The notes under the pieces: model-generated
Told to the model about the DNA's origin: nothing
What the model saw: the letters and a program-made list of their open reading frames with translations, nothing else
The model's database searches: none
Assembly (NCBI GenBank): GCA_030248195.1
Contig: JASAND010016667.1
Location: forward strand, 51,160 to 115,159
Direction: 5' to 3'
Length of the DNA: 64,000 nucleotides
Source of the DNA: Trissonchulus latispiculum
Lineage: Eukaryota > Nematoda > Enoplea > Enoplida > Ironidae
Shown here: positions 44,436 through 56,183 of the stretch, one piece after another
How positions within the stretch are numbered: the stretch's first letter is position 1
Layout: every line of letters starts with the position of its first letter
Program-made: the position numbers and the translations under genes

Positions 44436-44830
44436 TACCCAGGACGGACTGGGAATATACTCCGGCGGAAGACCACCATATCCCAGCCCTGAGGTATCCC
44501 TCCCGAGGCAAATCAGATCAACCCTGGCCCAACTACGCTGCAATGAACACTCCAGAATTCTTGGCCAGTACAGACACCGAATCGGCATCTCTGACTCACC
44601 CCAGTGCCCCCTATGCGGGCACGAATCCGAAGATCTGCAGCATCTGTTCATAGATTGCCCAGCGCACGCAATCCCCGGGCCAGGCATCTGGGAACCAACC
44701 CTACGTTGGCGGTCCTTACGGAGGCCCCCTTGCAGTGGTGGATTTCCTGCGGGGAATAGGCCGCCTCTGAGGTGTTCTATATCATATTGGTCCGCCAGAT
44801 GATCCAGGAAATAACAACAACAACAACAAC
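44436..44830 (+). mobile_element. 5'-truncated non-LTR retrotransposon with CAA tail
   Basis: The insert is flanked by a 13-bp duplication AAGTAGTCAGAAA (44423-44435 and 44831-44843) and ends in seven CAA repeats. It encodes the last part of ORF2: REQ-like basic segment, then a zinc knuckle CPLCGHESEDLQHLFIDCP. The natural C-terminus (PLAVVDFLRGIGRL then stop) is in another frame, so there is a frameshift near 44690. This is a different family from the insert at 26363. Confidence 0.85.
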
Positions 44831-45473
44831 AAGTAGTCAGAAAGTACTCTGGGTAAAGAAATACGCGAAAAACACAGAAACAACATTTGTTTTATTTCAT
44901 CGAATTTCGAAAGATTTACAAATTTTTGCATTTTAACATAGAAATTGGCAAATTTGATGAAACCTAACCAGTTGATGCTGCAAATTTTGATGTTTGATTT
45001 TCTCACTTATTATAAGGAATATCGCACAAATAACTGCAGATGAAGTCAGCGACGCCGATTTTACCTGTTGCATGCATAAAATCGCTAATATGAGTTACCC
45101 TGGCCGAACATTGGGGTTGGTTTTTCCCCACCATTGGTTGTTTGTTACCCCGACTAATTAACCGTTAATTACTAATTAACGACAGGACCTAGAGAGGCGA
45201 TTTAAATATATACCAAAATAACAGTCTAGACAGGGCATGATAAGAAAATAACTTATAGCCGGATTGCTCCACTGAGTAGTTCTGCAGAGTCCAAAAAGTG
45301 ACTACCTTGGTTTTCCCCCGACCTCTGTAATTTTCTTTGTTGGGTTGTTAAAATTTTTTCAAAAAACTTGGGTGGGCTCCACCTCCCCAAAGTATGTTTT
45401 TCCTCGCCACGTTTGGCAATGTGCCAGACTAACAGTGCATCGGCTAGATCTTGTTTGCTGTCGTGTGCCTGGA

Positions 45474-46243
45474 ATTATTCTAGGGATTTTTCTTGGGGGC
45501 CCCAAAAGTCCGAGGGGCAAGGAATTTTTAGGGGGCAGGGTTGGGCGAGATCGAGAATCTCAACCCTGTTTGGAGGGTGGGCTTATTCTAGTGGGGGGGG
45601 GGTGAGGGCCCCCCATAAACACCCTTCCCCCCCAAAAACCGTTTCCCCCCCCCCCAAAAAGTGGGTGCCCCTTTTGGTACCAACTTTTGCCCGGAAAAAA
45701 TCGCTCTGAACTTCTGAAGTCAGAAGGCCCAATTTTCAAAAATTTTCCGGCTTCGCCGGAGATTTTTAGTTGATTTTTGCCTATTTAAGCGCTATTTTTG
45801 CACTAAAAATGAACTTTTTTGACGATTACTATAAAAATAGCGCTATTTTTAGCATGTTTTTAGAAAAATTTTGAAAAATTTTCGCCCCCCCCCCAAAAAT
45901 GACTCGCCCCCCGAGGGCCCCCCCAAGAAAAATTCCCTAGAATAAGCCCAGTGAGGCAAACATTTTTCGAAAAATATGCTAAAAATACCGCCATTTTTCT
46001 GGCATATACTGTAAAAAATTGACTTTTATTACAAAAATAGGCAGATTTAGTGTTAAAAAGGCAAAAAATAAACAAAAATCTGCAACGGAGCCGGAAAATT
46101 TTTGAAAATTTGGCCTTCTTAGCAAATTTTTCAGGGCATAATTTGGTACCAAAAGAGGCACCCTCTGGCTGTAGGGGGGGCGATTTTTTGGGGGGAAGGT
46201 CGTTTATGGGGGGCCCCCACCCCCACTAGAATAAGCCCAGTGC
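45474..46243. repeat. cluster of CTGGGCTTATTCTAG-family fragments
   Basis: A reversed end fragment (CTAGGGATTTTTCTTGGGGG, 45479-45545) is followed by an almost complete copy (about 45578-45953, left end TGGGCTTATTCTAG, right end CTAGAATAAGCCCAG). An inverted, truncated copy then runs to CTAGAATAAGCCCAG at about 46228-46242. Together they form a large imperfect palindrome. Confidence 0.75.
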
Positions 46244-46596
46244 AAAGAGGAAAACTTGCCATCATTGCAGATATTTGCAAAACTTTTCTAGCCCAACCCA
46301 GTCAAAATTTACATCGGTCCAAACTTTTGCAAAATTTTGGCATGGTTGGACCAAAAAGTGCATAGGCGTCATTTTCAGAATGTCAAAAAATGAGCAGGAA
46401 TGAACCAAAGGACTTGATCTTTGCACACATAAAGAGTCGCGCTTTCTCCTGGAATCTTTTGGAGCTCATAGCTCCTCCTATGGTGGTACTTGTACTACTA
46501 CTCGAGTGGTTTACGATGGCAACCTTTTTACCCCTCTAATTAGCTGGCACCAGGCCAACACGGTCTCAGGGGGCCGCGCACATGCCTTTACACCAC

Positions 46597-46630
46597 ATTA
46601 TGTAGGCGCGCTATCGCGCCACTACATAAT
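46597..46630. repeat. palindrome around GCGCTATCGCGC
   Basis: ATTATGTAG and CTACATAAT arms enclose the core; compare 25069-25094. Confidence 0.7.
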
Positions 46631-46639
46631 ATATATACC

Positions 46640-48105
46640 CTGGGATTTTTACTGGGGAGGGGTGGGGTGGGGGCGCCCCCCACTCACTATACGGTGCATA
46701 CATGGGCAAGGTTATTCTGAATGTTGTTTTAGAATTTTTGGTCACAATTTTCAACAATTTTCCGGCTTCGCCGGAATATTTTGGTCAATAATCGCCTACA
46801 GGCTATTTTTACTGGGGCGACGACTCGTCTCCCCCACTTATTTTTGCCTAGAAAACCCCAGATACCGTCCATATTCTTGGCTTGCAAATACAAAATTCCA
46901 AAAAAGGTCAAATAATTTCCCTAAATTCAAAGAATACAGATTCGTTTCAATATAAATAAAACTATTAAAGGTGGAATTTTTGCTACTTTTAAAAAACTCT
47001 TCCGCTTCTGGGGACAGGTCCCCCAGATTCCCGCTACAGAATTACGCTAGCTTACACACTCTTTCTGCCATTTAAGTTTCGTCGTCTCATGTGTAGACAT
47101 TAGCTTGAAGGTGCTAGAAAGGTTACACAGTTACCTATAGATCCAAAAACGGTAATTTTATGCAAAATTATAGCATTTTTCCGCTATGCGCACTTTACTA
47201 GAAAATTCCGAAAAAAATTTGGGGCAGTGCGCAGAACAGCGCAAAAGTGTCTGAGTAAAAAACACTGGGGGGGGGGACAAGGAACCGATTTCTGGGGGGA
47301 GGCACACCCTGTTTCTTCGTCGAAACTTTTTGCGAACTGTTACGCTGTCCTCCAAAATTTTTTGCGGAACTTCTCAAAAAATTGCGAAATTCATATTTTT
47401 TAGTTTTTCAAAGATAACTAATGAATTTTATTAATTATATTCGTTACGTTGTATTTAAACGCATTCTAAAATTTCACGAATAGTATTAACCAAGATACAA
47501 CTACTTTTACCAAAGCTGAACCATGTGTATGCGTGTTTTTGACAAGAATATAAATGTAAAGCTAGAGACGCGGGGGGTCTGGGGGCCCGCTGAGAAAATT
47601 TTGTAAAACTGAGGAAAAGCCTTAATGGAAACACTCAAAGCTTCAATTTCGGCAGGCAGTAAATGCCTAAAATATATACTGCATTGTGGGTTCCCATATA
47701 CTTCTTCAGATATTTTAGAAATTAGTTTCATTTCATTAGAATTTCATTGCATAAGCTTTCACTAAGTATTCTATGTCGAATAAGACTGAAAGATTGCCTA
47801 CGAATATAGAAATACGCGCTGAAGGCGCGAAAATTTTCTGAAATTTTCTGCAAAAAGTACCAGAAAAGGTGTATATATATATTTGTTATCAGAAATAACT
47901 GAAAATTTCTACTCACGGCCAGAAATTTTTGTGGAACTTTACGCAGAGCTCCGAAAAAAGTTGTGAATTTTCAAAAAAGTGCGGAATTTCGCAGTTTTTT
48001 CGCAAAAAACACAGACACCCCACCCTCTTAATGTATATACGTATAAAAAACCAGGCTTAAGCCATAGCATGGTCTCCAAAAAAGCTGCTGACATTGGCTA
48101 TTTTC
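46640..48105. other. repeat fragments without genes
   Basis: Includes a MITE-like G/C block with CGGCTTCGCCGG (46640-46830), hairpin words (about 47008 and 47570) and a segment at 47820-47985. That segment is an inverted copy of 50575-50725 (shared words TTACGCAGAGCTCCG and CAGAAATAACTGAAAATTTC). No coding exon recognised. Confidence 0.45.
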
Positions 48106-48109
48106 TTAT

Positions 48110-49190
48110 GAGACAGATTGTATCATAGGGGTCGCGGCAGCGACCCCTATAATATGTGTGAAAAGTGGCTGGAGACAGTGTAAAATAAGCTGCGCAGAAG
48201 CTGCGCAAAATCCTGCGCAGATCCTGCGCAGATTTCATGCGCAAATTGTAGAGCACATCGAGTTTAGTATGTGTGTGAAGTTTCAGCCCCGTATCACTTA
48301 CCGTTAAAAAGTTGCGCCCCGGACCGGTTATGGCGGCGATGTTTTTTTTCCGGTTTCTCCTATTTGATGGTTGTATTGTACATAATGTTCGCCGCTTTCA
48401 CGTGATCTGCAGCGGCGGGCCAACCTAAAGGGCTATAGGGTCTAGTAGTACCCTCTAAAGAATTTAAGAATCACAACTTTTTTTGCGCCGCAGCTGCGCC
48501 ACAGCGCCGCAGTGGCGCCGCAAAGTCGGCTCATAGCGAAAAGTGACCATTTTTGTGGTCGTCGCTCAGGTCGAACGTTACGAGCTGGAGCTGATTTCTT
48601 TTTATATTCAGAAGTTACATATATTGAACTAACTAACGGTCCAGGTTGCGTTTCTCTATCACTTCCCTAGCGACCACAGTGGCCCGTCAAAAATGGCGAA
48701 AATTCGAAAAATGAAAAATCGAAATTTCTCGCTATCTATTCAACTTTGAAAGCTCAAATCTTCCATACAATGGTTTTCTGGCACGGAGAATCGATTCCCG
48801 CAGTCAGTTTTACCGTCAGACCCACCCATTTTGCTGGGCTGGTTCCACTTTGCCGTCGGGAGGGTCAAGTCGGAAACCGCTTGCTAGAGGTCCATAGTAG
48901 GCTTCACCTGGCCTCTCAAAACTTTGTCTATAGGGGTTTTCTGGTGCGCCCAGCTCATTCCGGGTATCCGTTTTGCCGTCCGACGTACCTATTTTGCTGG
49001 GCTGGTTCCACTTTGCCGTCAGGAGGGTCAAATCGAAAACCGCTTCCTGGAGGTCCATAGTAGGCTTTACCTGGCCTCTCAAAACTTTGTCTATAGGGGT
49101 TTTCAGGTGTGCCCAGCTCATTCCTGGTATTCGTTTTGCTGTCCGACGTACCTATTTTGCTAGGCTGGTTCTACTTTACCGTTTGAAGGG
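48110..49190. repeat. composite-element copy D, inverted
   Basis: Begins with the hairpin ATAGGGGTCGC/GCGACCCCTAT (48125-48152), then CTGCGCAG words (48190-48235). Next come about three tandem units of 160 bp with GGCTGGTTCCACTTTGCCGT (48838, 48998, 49160) and GAGGTCCATAGTAGGCTT. This is the order of copy C (35938-36711) reversed. Confidence 0.7.
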
Positions 49191-49194
49191 TCAG

Positions 49195-49725
49195 TCGGGT
49201 GGGAGGGTCAAATGGTCGAAAATAAAGTTTTTCAAAAGTGGTCAAATTTGGTATCAAATGAAAGCCCTAAGTGAGCTGAGCAACTTTTGTCATAGAACTG
49301 CGTACCCAAACTGGCTGTAGAGTGCTGTGGCGGGGTGGGGTGGGGACTTAGGCGATTTTGGGTCAAAAATAAAATTTTTCAAAAGTGGTCAAATTTGGTA
49401 TCAAATGAAAGCCCTAAGTGAACTGAGCAACTTTTGTCATAGAACTGCGTACCCAAACTGCTGTGAGTGCTGTGGTGGGGTGGGGTGGGGACTTAGGCGA
49501 TTTTTGGGTCAAAAATAAAATTTTTCAAAAGTGGTAAAATTTGGTATCAAATGAAAGCCCTAAGTGAGCTGAGCAACTTTTGTCATAGAACTGCGTGCCC
49601 AAAGTGGCTGTAGAGTGCTGTGGTGGGGACTTAGGCGATGTTGGGTCTAAAATAAAATTTTTCAACAGCGGTCAAATTTGGTATCAAATGAAAGCCCTAA
49701 ATGAGCTGAGCAACTTTTGCTGTCG
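49195..49725. repeat. satellite E, about 145-bp unit
   Basis: Four units carry GGTCAAATTTGGTATCAAAT and GAAAGCCCTAAGTGAGCTGA, with starts near 49210, 49360, 49507 and 49648. Confidence 0.9.
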
Positions 49726-49821
49726 GATTTATATATGCCTTTCTCAACCGGAATTTAAAGGATAGACATCGGCCCAACACACATATTATCCCCTTTTGTG
49801 CGGAGCATTTTTGTTACTTGT

Positions 49822-49823
49822 TG

Positions 49824-49855
<32 letters not shown>

Positions 49856-49862
49856 TATACAT
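49822..49862. repeat. TA microsatellite
   Basis: (TA)n with a few interruptions. Confidence 0.9.
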
Positions 49863-50390
49863 GCGTACTTGCATAGTCAGCAACATCGCATCCGACGAAT
49901 CGCTGGTATCCAACTTCACCCTGGCACACGTTACATGCGTATATACACGAATAATTCCTAATTTTTAAGTTTTTAAAACAAACTTTTTCTTAAAGACCGT
50001 TATATGCCTGAAAAACGTTTAATTGCGAGTCTTGGAAGACGGATACTAACAGTCCGGCTTTTTCTAACAGAAGGGAAGCCTGGAACCCCACCCCCAGAAT
50101 TCAGTCCTTCCCCAGACATGAATCGCCTTCCCCGAATTTGGACATTCCAACCACCAGAACCCAAAAACGCCCGGAAAAATAAGGTTTAAAGAGTATTCAC
50201 ACATGGGCATTGCCTACACGCAGCCTACACCAGTGCAGGCTGACTACGCGACTACGCAAGCCAAGCCGCCAGGGACTACGCACGCGGCGAACGGAGTGAG
50301 CCGCGCGCTTCACAAATGACCACGCGCTACCGCAGCTTTAGAAGGAGAGCATCAATTTTAACCTAATTTCACTTTAACTGAAACCTACTT

Positions 50391-51677
50391 AGACATGGGC
50401 AGACTGGATTTCCACAGTCGCAGCAGCTTTGCGTAGTCAATTGAAGCCGCAGAAAAAATCCTTAGTTTGGACAAATTTACAATTTGCACGCTACATGCTG
50501 TGGCTACGTAGGCTACGTATCCTAAACAAATACACGAGTACATATATACGTATATGTACCAGTCTAAAAGTTGAAATTCTACAACTTTTTTCGGAGCTCT
50601 ACGTAGAGTTCCGCAAAAATTTTTGGGATTGAGTAGAAATTTTCAGTTATCTCTGATAATAAATAGCACGTGTTTCAGGTACTTTTTGCAAAAAATTTCA
50701 AAAATTTTCGGCGCGAAATTGCCTTCATTTTTACTAAATTTACCCATATCTCAGCGTTTTAAAATTTTCAATAGCAACTTTCTTACGTAACAGTTTAGCG
50801 TCGGAGCGAAATTTACTAGATTTTTGTTTAAATTATATATAGACGCCTATTTTTGCCTTTCAAACCTTATATATTTCCAAGAATTTTTCAACTTCTGGGG
50901 AGCTTCGATCCCTAGATCCCCAAATTTTGCTAAGGTCCGCGTCAGCCCTCCGCGAAAAAGTTTTCTATGTGCGCCACTGCATGTAGCGTGCAAATTGTAA
51001 ATTTGTCCAAACTAAGGATTTTTGGATCTTTTGCGCTTTCCCCCAGTCCTAACTTTTTAGTTTTTTTGACCAATAACTTTGAAATTTGGTATGGGTGCAT
51101 ACTAGAGGCTGATGAATTCAAAAAATCAAAAATTTTAAAGTTTTTTAAAAAATTTTAAAGAAATTAAAATTTTAGTTTAGTAAGAGGATTTTTTGGAAAA
51201 AATTTTGCTGAAAACTTGCATACATGGGTTTTCTGGGGCGCTGAGCACGAATCTGAAATCCGTTTTCCGTTTCAGCTTTACGTTAGTTCAGTATAAGCTT
51301 ACATGTTAAGCTTACAACATTAGCTTATACTGAGCTAACGAAAAACGGAGTTCAGATTCGTGCTCAGTGCCCCAGAAAACCCCTGTATGCAAGTTTTCAG
51401 CAAACTTTTTTAAAAAATTTTTTGGTTCCCCTTGGGTCCCCCCTTACTAAACTAAAATTTGAAATTTTTAATTTTTAAAAAATTTAAAATTTTTTGAATT
51501 TCTGAATTTATCAGCCTCCAGTATGCACCCACACCAAATTTCAACGTTATTGGTCAAAAAATCAAAAGTTAGAGCTGGGGGGGAAGCGCAACAGATCCGG
51601 ATTTTTTCTGCGGCTTCAATTGACTACGCAAAACTGCTGCCAGTGTAGGCTGTGTAAATCCAGTCTGCCCATGTCTG
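50391..51677. mobile_element. foldback element with AGACATGGGCAGACTGGATT ends
   Basis: Terminal inverted arms of about 80 bp are followed by further paired segments, for example TTGACCAATAACTTTGAAAT against its complement at about 51535-51555. A tight central palindrome lies near 51313 (words GTTTTCTGGGGC, CGAATCTGA, AGCTTATACTGAGCTAAC). The left arm is interrupted at about 50515-50985. No target duplication was found. Confidence 0.7.
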
Positions 51678-52249
51678 GAGTATATACATTTTCAAAACGG
51701 ACCTTTCGCAGGATTTTCAGGTCATTTTTAACAATTTTACACTTAAATTTGTTTAAGTTAAAAATAGTTCTAGTTTTAGCTCAGCCGCTGTTTATTACGT
51801 AATCTTTTTTCGAAAAACGTTTTGCCTCCTGCAGATTGCAGGCCCTAGGCTTGCAGTTCCTGACTCCTGACTTCCCCCAGAAATTTTCGCCTAGGCAAAA
51901 GTCAGCAGCACACAATGCAACTTGCTCTGCCAAATTATGATAAAACAATTTTATGAAGAAAAGTGAGACTAAATAAGGTTAGGTAATAGAATGGAACACG
52001 GTAGGACTTACCTATGCTAAGTGGAGACATTCAATGCAGAGCTGGCGCTCGAAACATTACAGTGTTTTTGAGGACAACGATATATACTTAATGACGTCTC
52101 GTCAATAGGAAATGAAAGTAAAGGCGCATATATGATACATATATAAGTGTTAAATGCAATAGGTTAATTCGGCAGACACAGATACGTAAATAATAATCCC
52201 GCCAGGCCAATGCTAAAAGTAAAATCAGTATGCAATATATACAAGAAAC

Positions 52250-52417
52250 AAAAATGCTCCTAAAGAGCAAAGAAAGGAATATGAGTCAACATTGAACATG
52301 TAAAATGCTAAACATTGTCGGTTGTAAATTAGAATAAGACAAGCATGTAAAATGCTAATATGAGTCTGGTGAGGTTGGAAAGTGCAGAAGACAAGTATGT
52401 ACACGCACCAATATGAG
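52250..52417. repeat. AATATGAG tandem motif block
   Basis: GTAAAATGCTAATATGAGTC-type units repeat about every 40-60 bp. The same motif is seen in the composite 5' blocks at 25.2, 27.9, 28.4 and 35.8 kb. Confidence 0.5.
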
Positions 52418-52809
52418 CTGGGCTTATTCTAGTGGGGGGTGGGGGGGCCCCCCCATAAACACCCTTCCCCCCCCCCAAAATCGTCCCTTCCCCCCCAAAA
52501 TCGCCCCCCCCCCCCAAGAAAAATGCGAGCCCCTTTTGGTACCAAATTTTGCCCTGAAAAAATCGCTCAGAAGGCCAAATTTTCAAAAAATTTCCGGCTT
52601 CGCCGGAGATTTTTACTCAATTTTTGCCCTTTTCAACACTAAATCTGCTTATTTTTGCTATGAAAATCAACTTTTATAGTATATGCCAGAAAATTAGCGC
52701 TATTTTTAGCATATTTTTCGAAAAATTTTCGCCCCCCCCAAAAATTCCTTGCCCCTCGGACCTTTGGGGGGGGGCCCCCCCAAGAAAAAAATCCCTAGAA
52801 TAAGCCCAG
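52418..52809. mobile_element. G/C-ended MITE with 5-bp duplication, second complete copy
   Basis: CTGGGCTTATTCTAG and CTAGAATAAGCCCAG ends are flanked by ATGAG (52413-52417 and 52810-52814). It is collinear with 39217-39563. The extra length is mainly an added block near the right end (CCTTGCCCCTCGGACC). Confidence 0.92.
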
Positions 52810-52982
52810 ATGAGTGCATGCCAAATAGACTCATACTGGGTCTGGGTAAAATCTGGCCACGGCCCCAGCCCCACCACTGGGTAAAATCAGGCTCCGGCCC
52901 CAGGTAAAATCCGGCCCCGGCCCAAAAACATCCGGCCCCATTGTAATATATATAAACGAGAGTTATATATTTTGCAATTTCA

Positions 52983-53897
52983 GTTTTGCAAACCATTCTG
53001 AAACCATTCTGGGTAATTGACAATAATAGAGATATAATTAACGATTTAAATAAGCTATAAATAAACGTAGTATATAACTGTAAATTTGTGTATACTTACG
53101 ATTTTGGATAGCTGTATACTAACCTACAACATACGGACATTCTATCATGTATGAAAAATGTTACTGCACTGGGATTTGGTAAATCTGGGCGAAAGATAAT
53201 AATACATGAAAAATCTACGAATTGAGGTAATCATTCCAAAAAAGGAATTGTGGTTAATCAAACAGACTTGTATGAAATGTTAGAATGGCTAATAAATAAC
53301 TCGTATTTCACTGTTGGGAATCTCCTATGCAAACAACCATTGGAATTCCTATAGGCACTAATGCTGCACCTTTTATTGCTAATTTAGTGTTATTTGATTA
53401 TGAATATAGATTTATAATGGATCGACTTAAAGCAGAAAACTATGTATGGTATTGTAGAAAAACTAAGGTATACTTATAGATATATTGATGATATAACAAC
53501 TGTGGGCATACATTAACACGGGGTCCGATTCTGGGGGGGGTCTGCCCCGACCTCGTCGAGGGGGCCCACCCCTGAAAAATTCCAAAATTTTAAGGGGGTC
53601 TGCCCTGAGATTAGTAAAAACTGTGAATTTTTAACGTTTTTGACCAAAACTTAGTAAAAATGACAATTTTTAGAGATTTTTAGGAAATATTTTGAAAAAA
53701 TAGCTAAAATTTGCTAAAAATTGTCTATAAATTTTTCGTAAAAATTGCTGAGGGGTCTACCCTTTTTTCCTTTCTGGACGAGAGGGTTGACATTAATATA
53801 TCTATCGACAATAATGGTAAATTTGCTACTGATGTCTTTGATAAAAGAGATAACTTTCCATTTAAAACCCTAATGTTGCCACATGTTTGTAGCAATG
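52983..53897 (+). pseudogene. broken Penelope-like reverse transcriptase
   Basis: The sequence from CCATTCTGGGTAATTGACAA to GATGATATAACAACTGTGGG (52990-53508) is closely similar to the reverse complement of the RT at 21904-23537, covering motifs A to C. It has premature stops and small indels (for example after AAATAAGC and in the motif B region). It is interrupted at about 53509-53785 by unrelated G/C-rich sequence and resumes with GACATTAATATATCTATCGA to about 53897. The missing stretch includes part of the thumb. Inactive. Confidence 0.88.
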
Positions 53898-53982
53898 AAA
53901 TCTGGCAAACTTTGCCCGGCCAACCTCTAAACCACTGGAACAAACTGAATATTTTTCCAAGCATTGGCAGGAAAGGTCAGAC

Positions 53983-54962
53983 CATAGGTGTAGGTGGGGG
54001 GTTTGGGGGGGTAGCCCCCATCCCTTTATTCAACCCTCCCCCAAAGCTTTGGGGGGGGGGGTAAGTCACGCCAAGGGCGCGAAAATTGGCAAATTTTGCG
54101 TATTTTTAGCGTAAATTTTGCAAAAATTTTCAAAAAAGTCCAAATTTACGGCCTAAAGTGTTTATTGTTGCGAGAACTACACGTTTTTAACTGCATTACG
54201 GACCATTAGGTATAATTGGGGGGGGTAGCCCTGCCCCAGCTATTTTTGCAAACCCCCCAAAATTTGTGGGGGCCCCCGGCCCTGGCCAAAAAATGGGCAT
54301 TTTCAGGGTAAATTTTGCAAAAATTTTCAAAAAGTTAAAAAAATTGGCTTAACGTGTTTATTATCGCGAGAAGTACGTATATACACGTTTATAACAGTTT
54401 TATGGACTTCTAGACTTAATATTGACCTTATTCTGGACTTATGTAGAAACAAGTTGGCAATCAACTTTTCGAGTTTAGAACCCCTGGCTAGTGTTAAAAT
54501 TACTTCATGACTTAATGTATTTCGGCTTAAGCAATGGCTGAAAATGCGATTTTTGGCATAAAAATAGAAAAAATTTTTTGGGGGAGGTTTGGGGGGTTTG
54601 GGGGGTCTAAAAAGGGCCCCCCAAAATTCCGGGGGAGGGGGCCCCCAACCCAAATTCACGTAACATCTATGTTACGGACTCTCTGACTCACTATTGACCT
54701 TATTTTGGACTTGGAAGCATATTGGCAAACAAGTTTGCGAGTTTAAAGCTACTGTCTAATGATAAAATAAATTACTTCAGGGTTGAGTTTTTTGAAATTA
54801 GAAACGGCCGAAAATACGATTTTTGACATAAAAACAGAAAAAATTTTTGGGGGAGGGTTGGGGGGGGTCCTGGGGGGGTACCGGTTGGGGGGTCTCCAGA
54901 GGGGGCCCCCAGAAAAAGTGGGGGGGGAGCCTCCCCCACCCCAAATCACCGTTACACCTATG
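53983..54962. mobile_element. hAT-like element, CATAGGTGT family, copy 1
   Basis: CATAGGTGTAGGTGGGG and the inverted right end GTTACACCTATG are flanked by GGTCAGAC (53975-53982 and 54963-54970). G-run/C-run blocks alternate with AT-rich segments containing TTTATTATCGCGAGAA. The interior seems partly duplicated (related blocks at about 54100-54300 and 54300-54900). Confidence 0.9.
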
Positions 54963-55004
54963 GGTCAGACTAATACATACGTTTGTTTAATAGAGCCTAT
55001 AGAC

Positions 55005-56098
55005 CAGGGTTTTTTTTTGTGTAAAATACTGTGTATTTACACAAAAAAATTAATTTACACAGTGATAAACTAATTTACACAACAAAATACACAGCCAAAT
55101 TTTCGAAAATTTTTACAAAAAGTGCTCTGAAAAAATAGTTTTCAAGTCTTTAAGTTTTAAAAAAGCTCTAGCTTTTAACGGGGGGCTGCCGCCCCCAGAC
55201 CCCAGCCTGTGTCCAATGGCTTAGAATGGTTTTCTGCATTTCTGCATCAACATGGTTATGGGTGTTTTATTCTCCTAAGTCTTAATGCTTCCACTTATAC
55301 AGTTGCGTATAATTTATTTTCGTACTGCGTGCGAATATTCGTAAATAGCTAGTATTTATTCGTATTTAACTATACATATGTTTTCTGAAGCTAGTATTAT
55401 TCAATATGATTTCTTGTTTATCTCTTGTATATATAATAATAAAAGCAGTCAGAGCCTAAAAATAGTTGCCATACAACCCAAGAAATATTCAATACGAAAG
55501 CTAAAGGAATACAACTTTTCAATGCCGTTTCTGCCGTTAATTTAAAAAATTTCTCAACTTCTGGGGGGCTCCGCCCCCCAGGCCCCCCTCCATGTATACT
55601 TGGTGTGTCTGTACTATATGGAGCCGTCCCCAGTAGCAGTTAAAGCATTGAACCTTAGTACGTGACCAGCAAGTTTGTGAAAAAATTATTCAAAAAAGTT
55701 GGAAAAATAAAGAATTCGTTTCAGTAGGCGAAGTGTTTTTCAGAAATTTGAATTTGTCCAATCTTATTATTGACATTTAATGAATTAATCTTTTTAAACA
55801 TTTCCATTATGAATTCGATTGCAATTTACAAAATTTTCTCAACTTCTGGGGGGCTCCGCCCCCCAGACCCCCCGCGTGGCTTCTTTCGAAATGTTACACA
55901 AGTGCAGTTGACATAACTTTGGCTTGAATGGTCCGAAAATAACATTGTAGCAAGAAAATAACGTCAAAATGTATTTTATTTTATATTACAGTTGAAAAAC
56001 GACACTTTTAAATTTTACACAGCTTCAAACAAAAATACACAGTGAAATTTAAATTTACACAAGATTTACACAGGTCCGATTTTGAAAAAAAAACCCTG
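55005..56098. mobile_element. hAT-like element, CAGGGTTTTTTT family, complete copy
   Basis: CAGGGTTTTTTTTTGTG and the inverted right end TTGAAAAAAAAACCCTG are flanked by CTATAGAC (54997-55004 and 56099-56106). TTTACACA words are subterminal at both ends. Three GC-rich hairpins lie at about 55180, 55562 and 55847, one per internal repeat unit. No coding frame. This is the reference copy for 36873-40493. Confidence 0.93.
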
Positions 56099-56183
56099 CT
56101 ATAGACTAAACTGGAACAGGTTTTACCTAGTTTTGTTCTCTTGGTTCGATTTATGTAGTCGAGGAGGGTAAAAAACGCCTGGG

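Noticed and set aside
44373..44687. Minus-strand 104-codon ORF
   Set aside because: Shadow of the plus-strand non-LTR ORF2 end, which has the zinc knuckle and CAA tail.
46506..46955. 149-codon plus-strand ORF
   Set aside because: Starts in unique sequence, then runs through a MITE-like G/C block with CGGCTTCGCCGG; no domain or coding signature.
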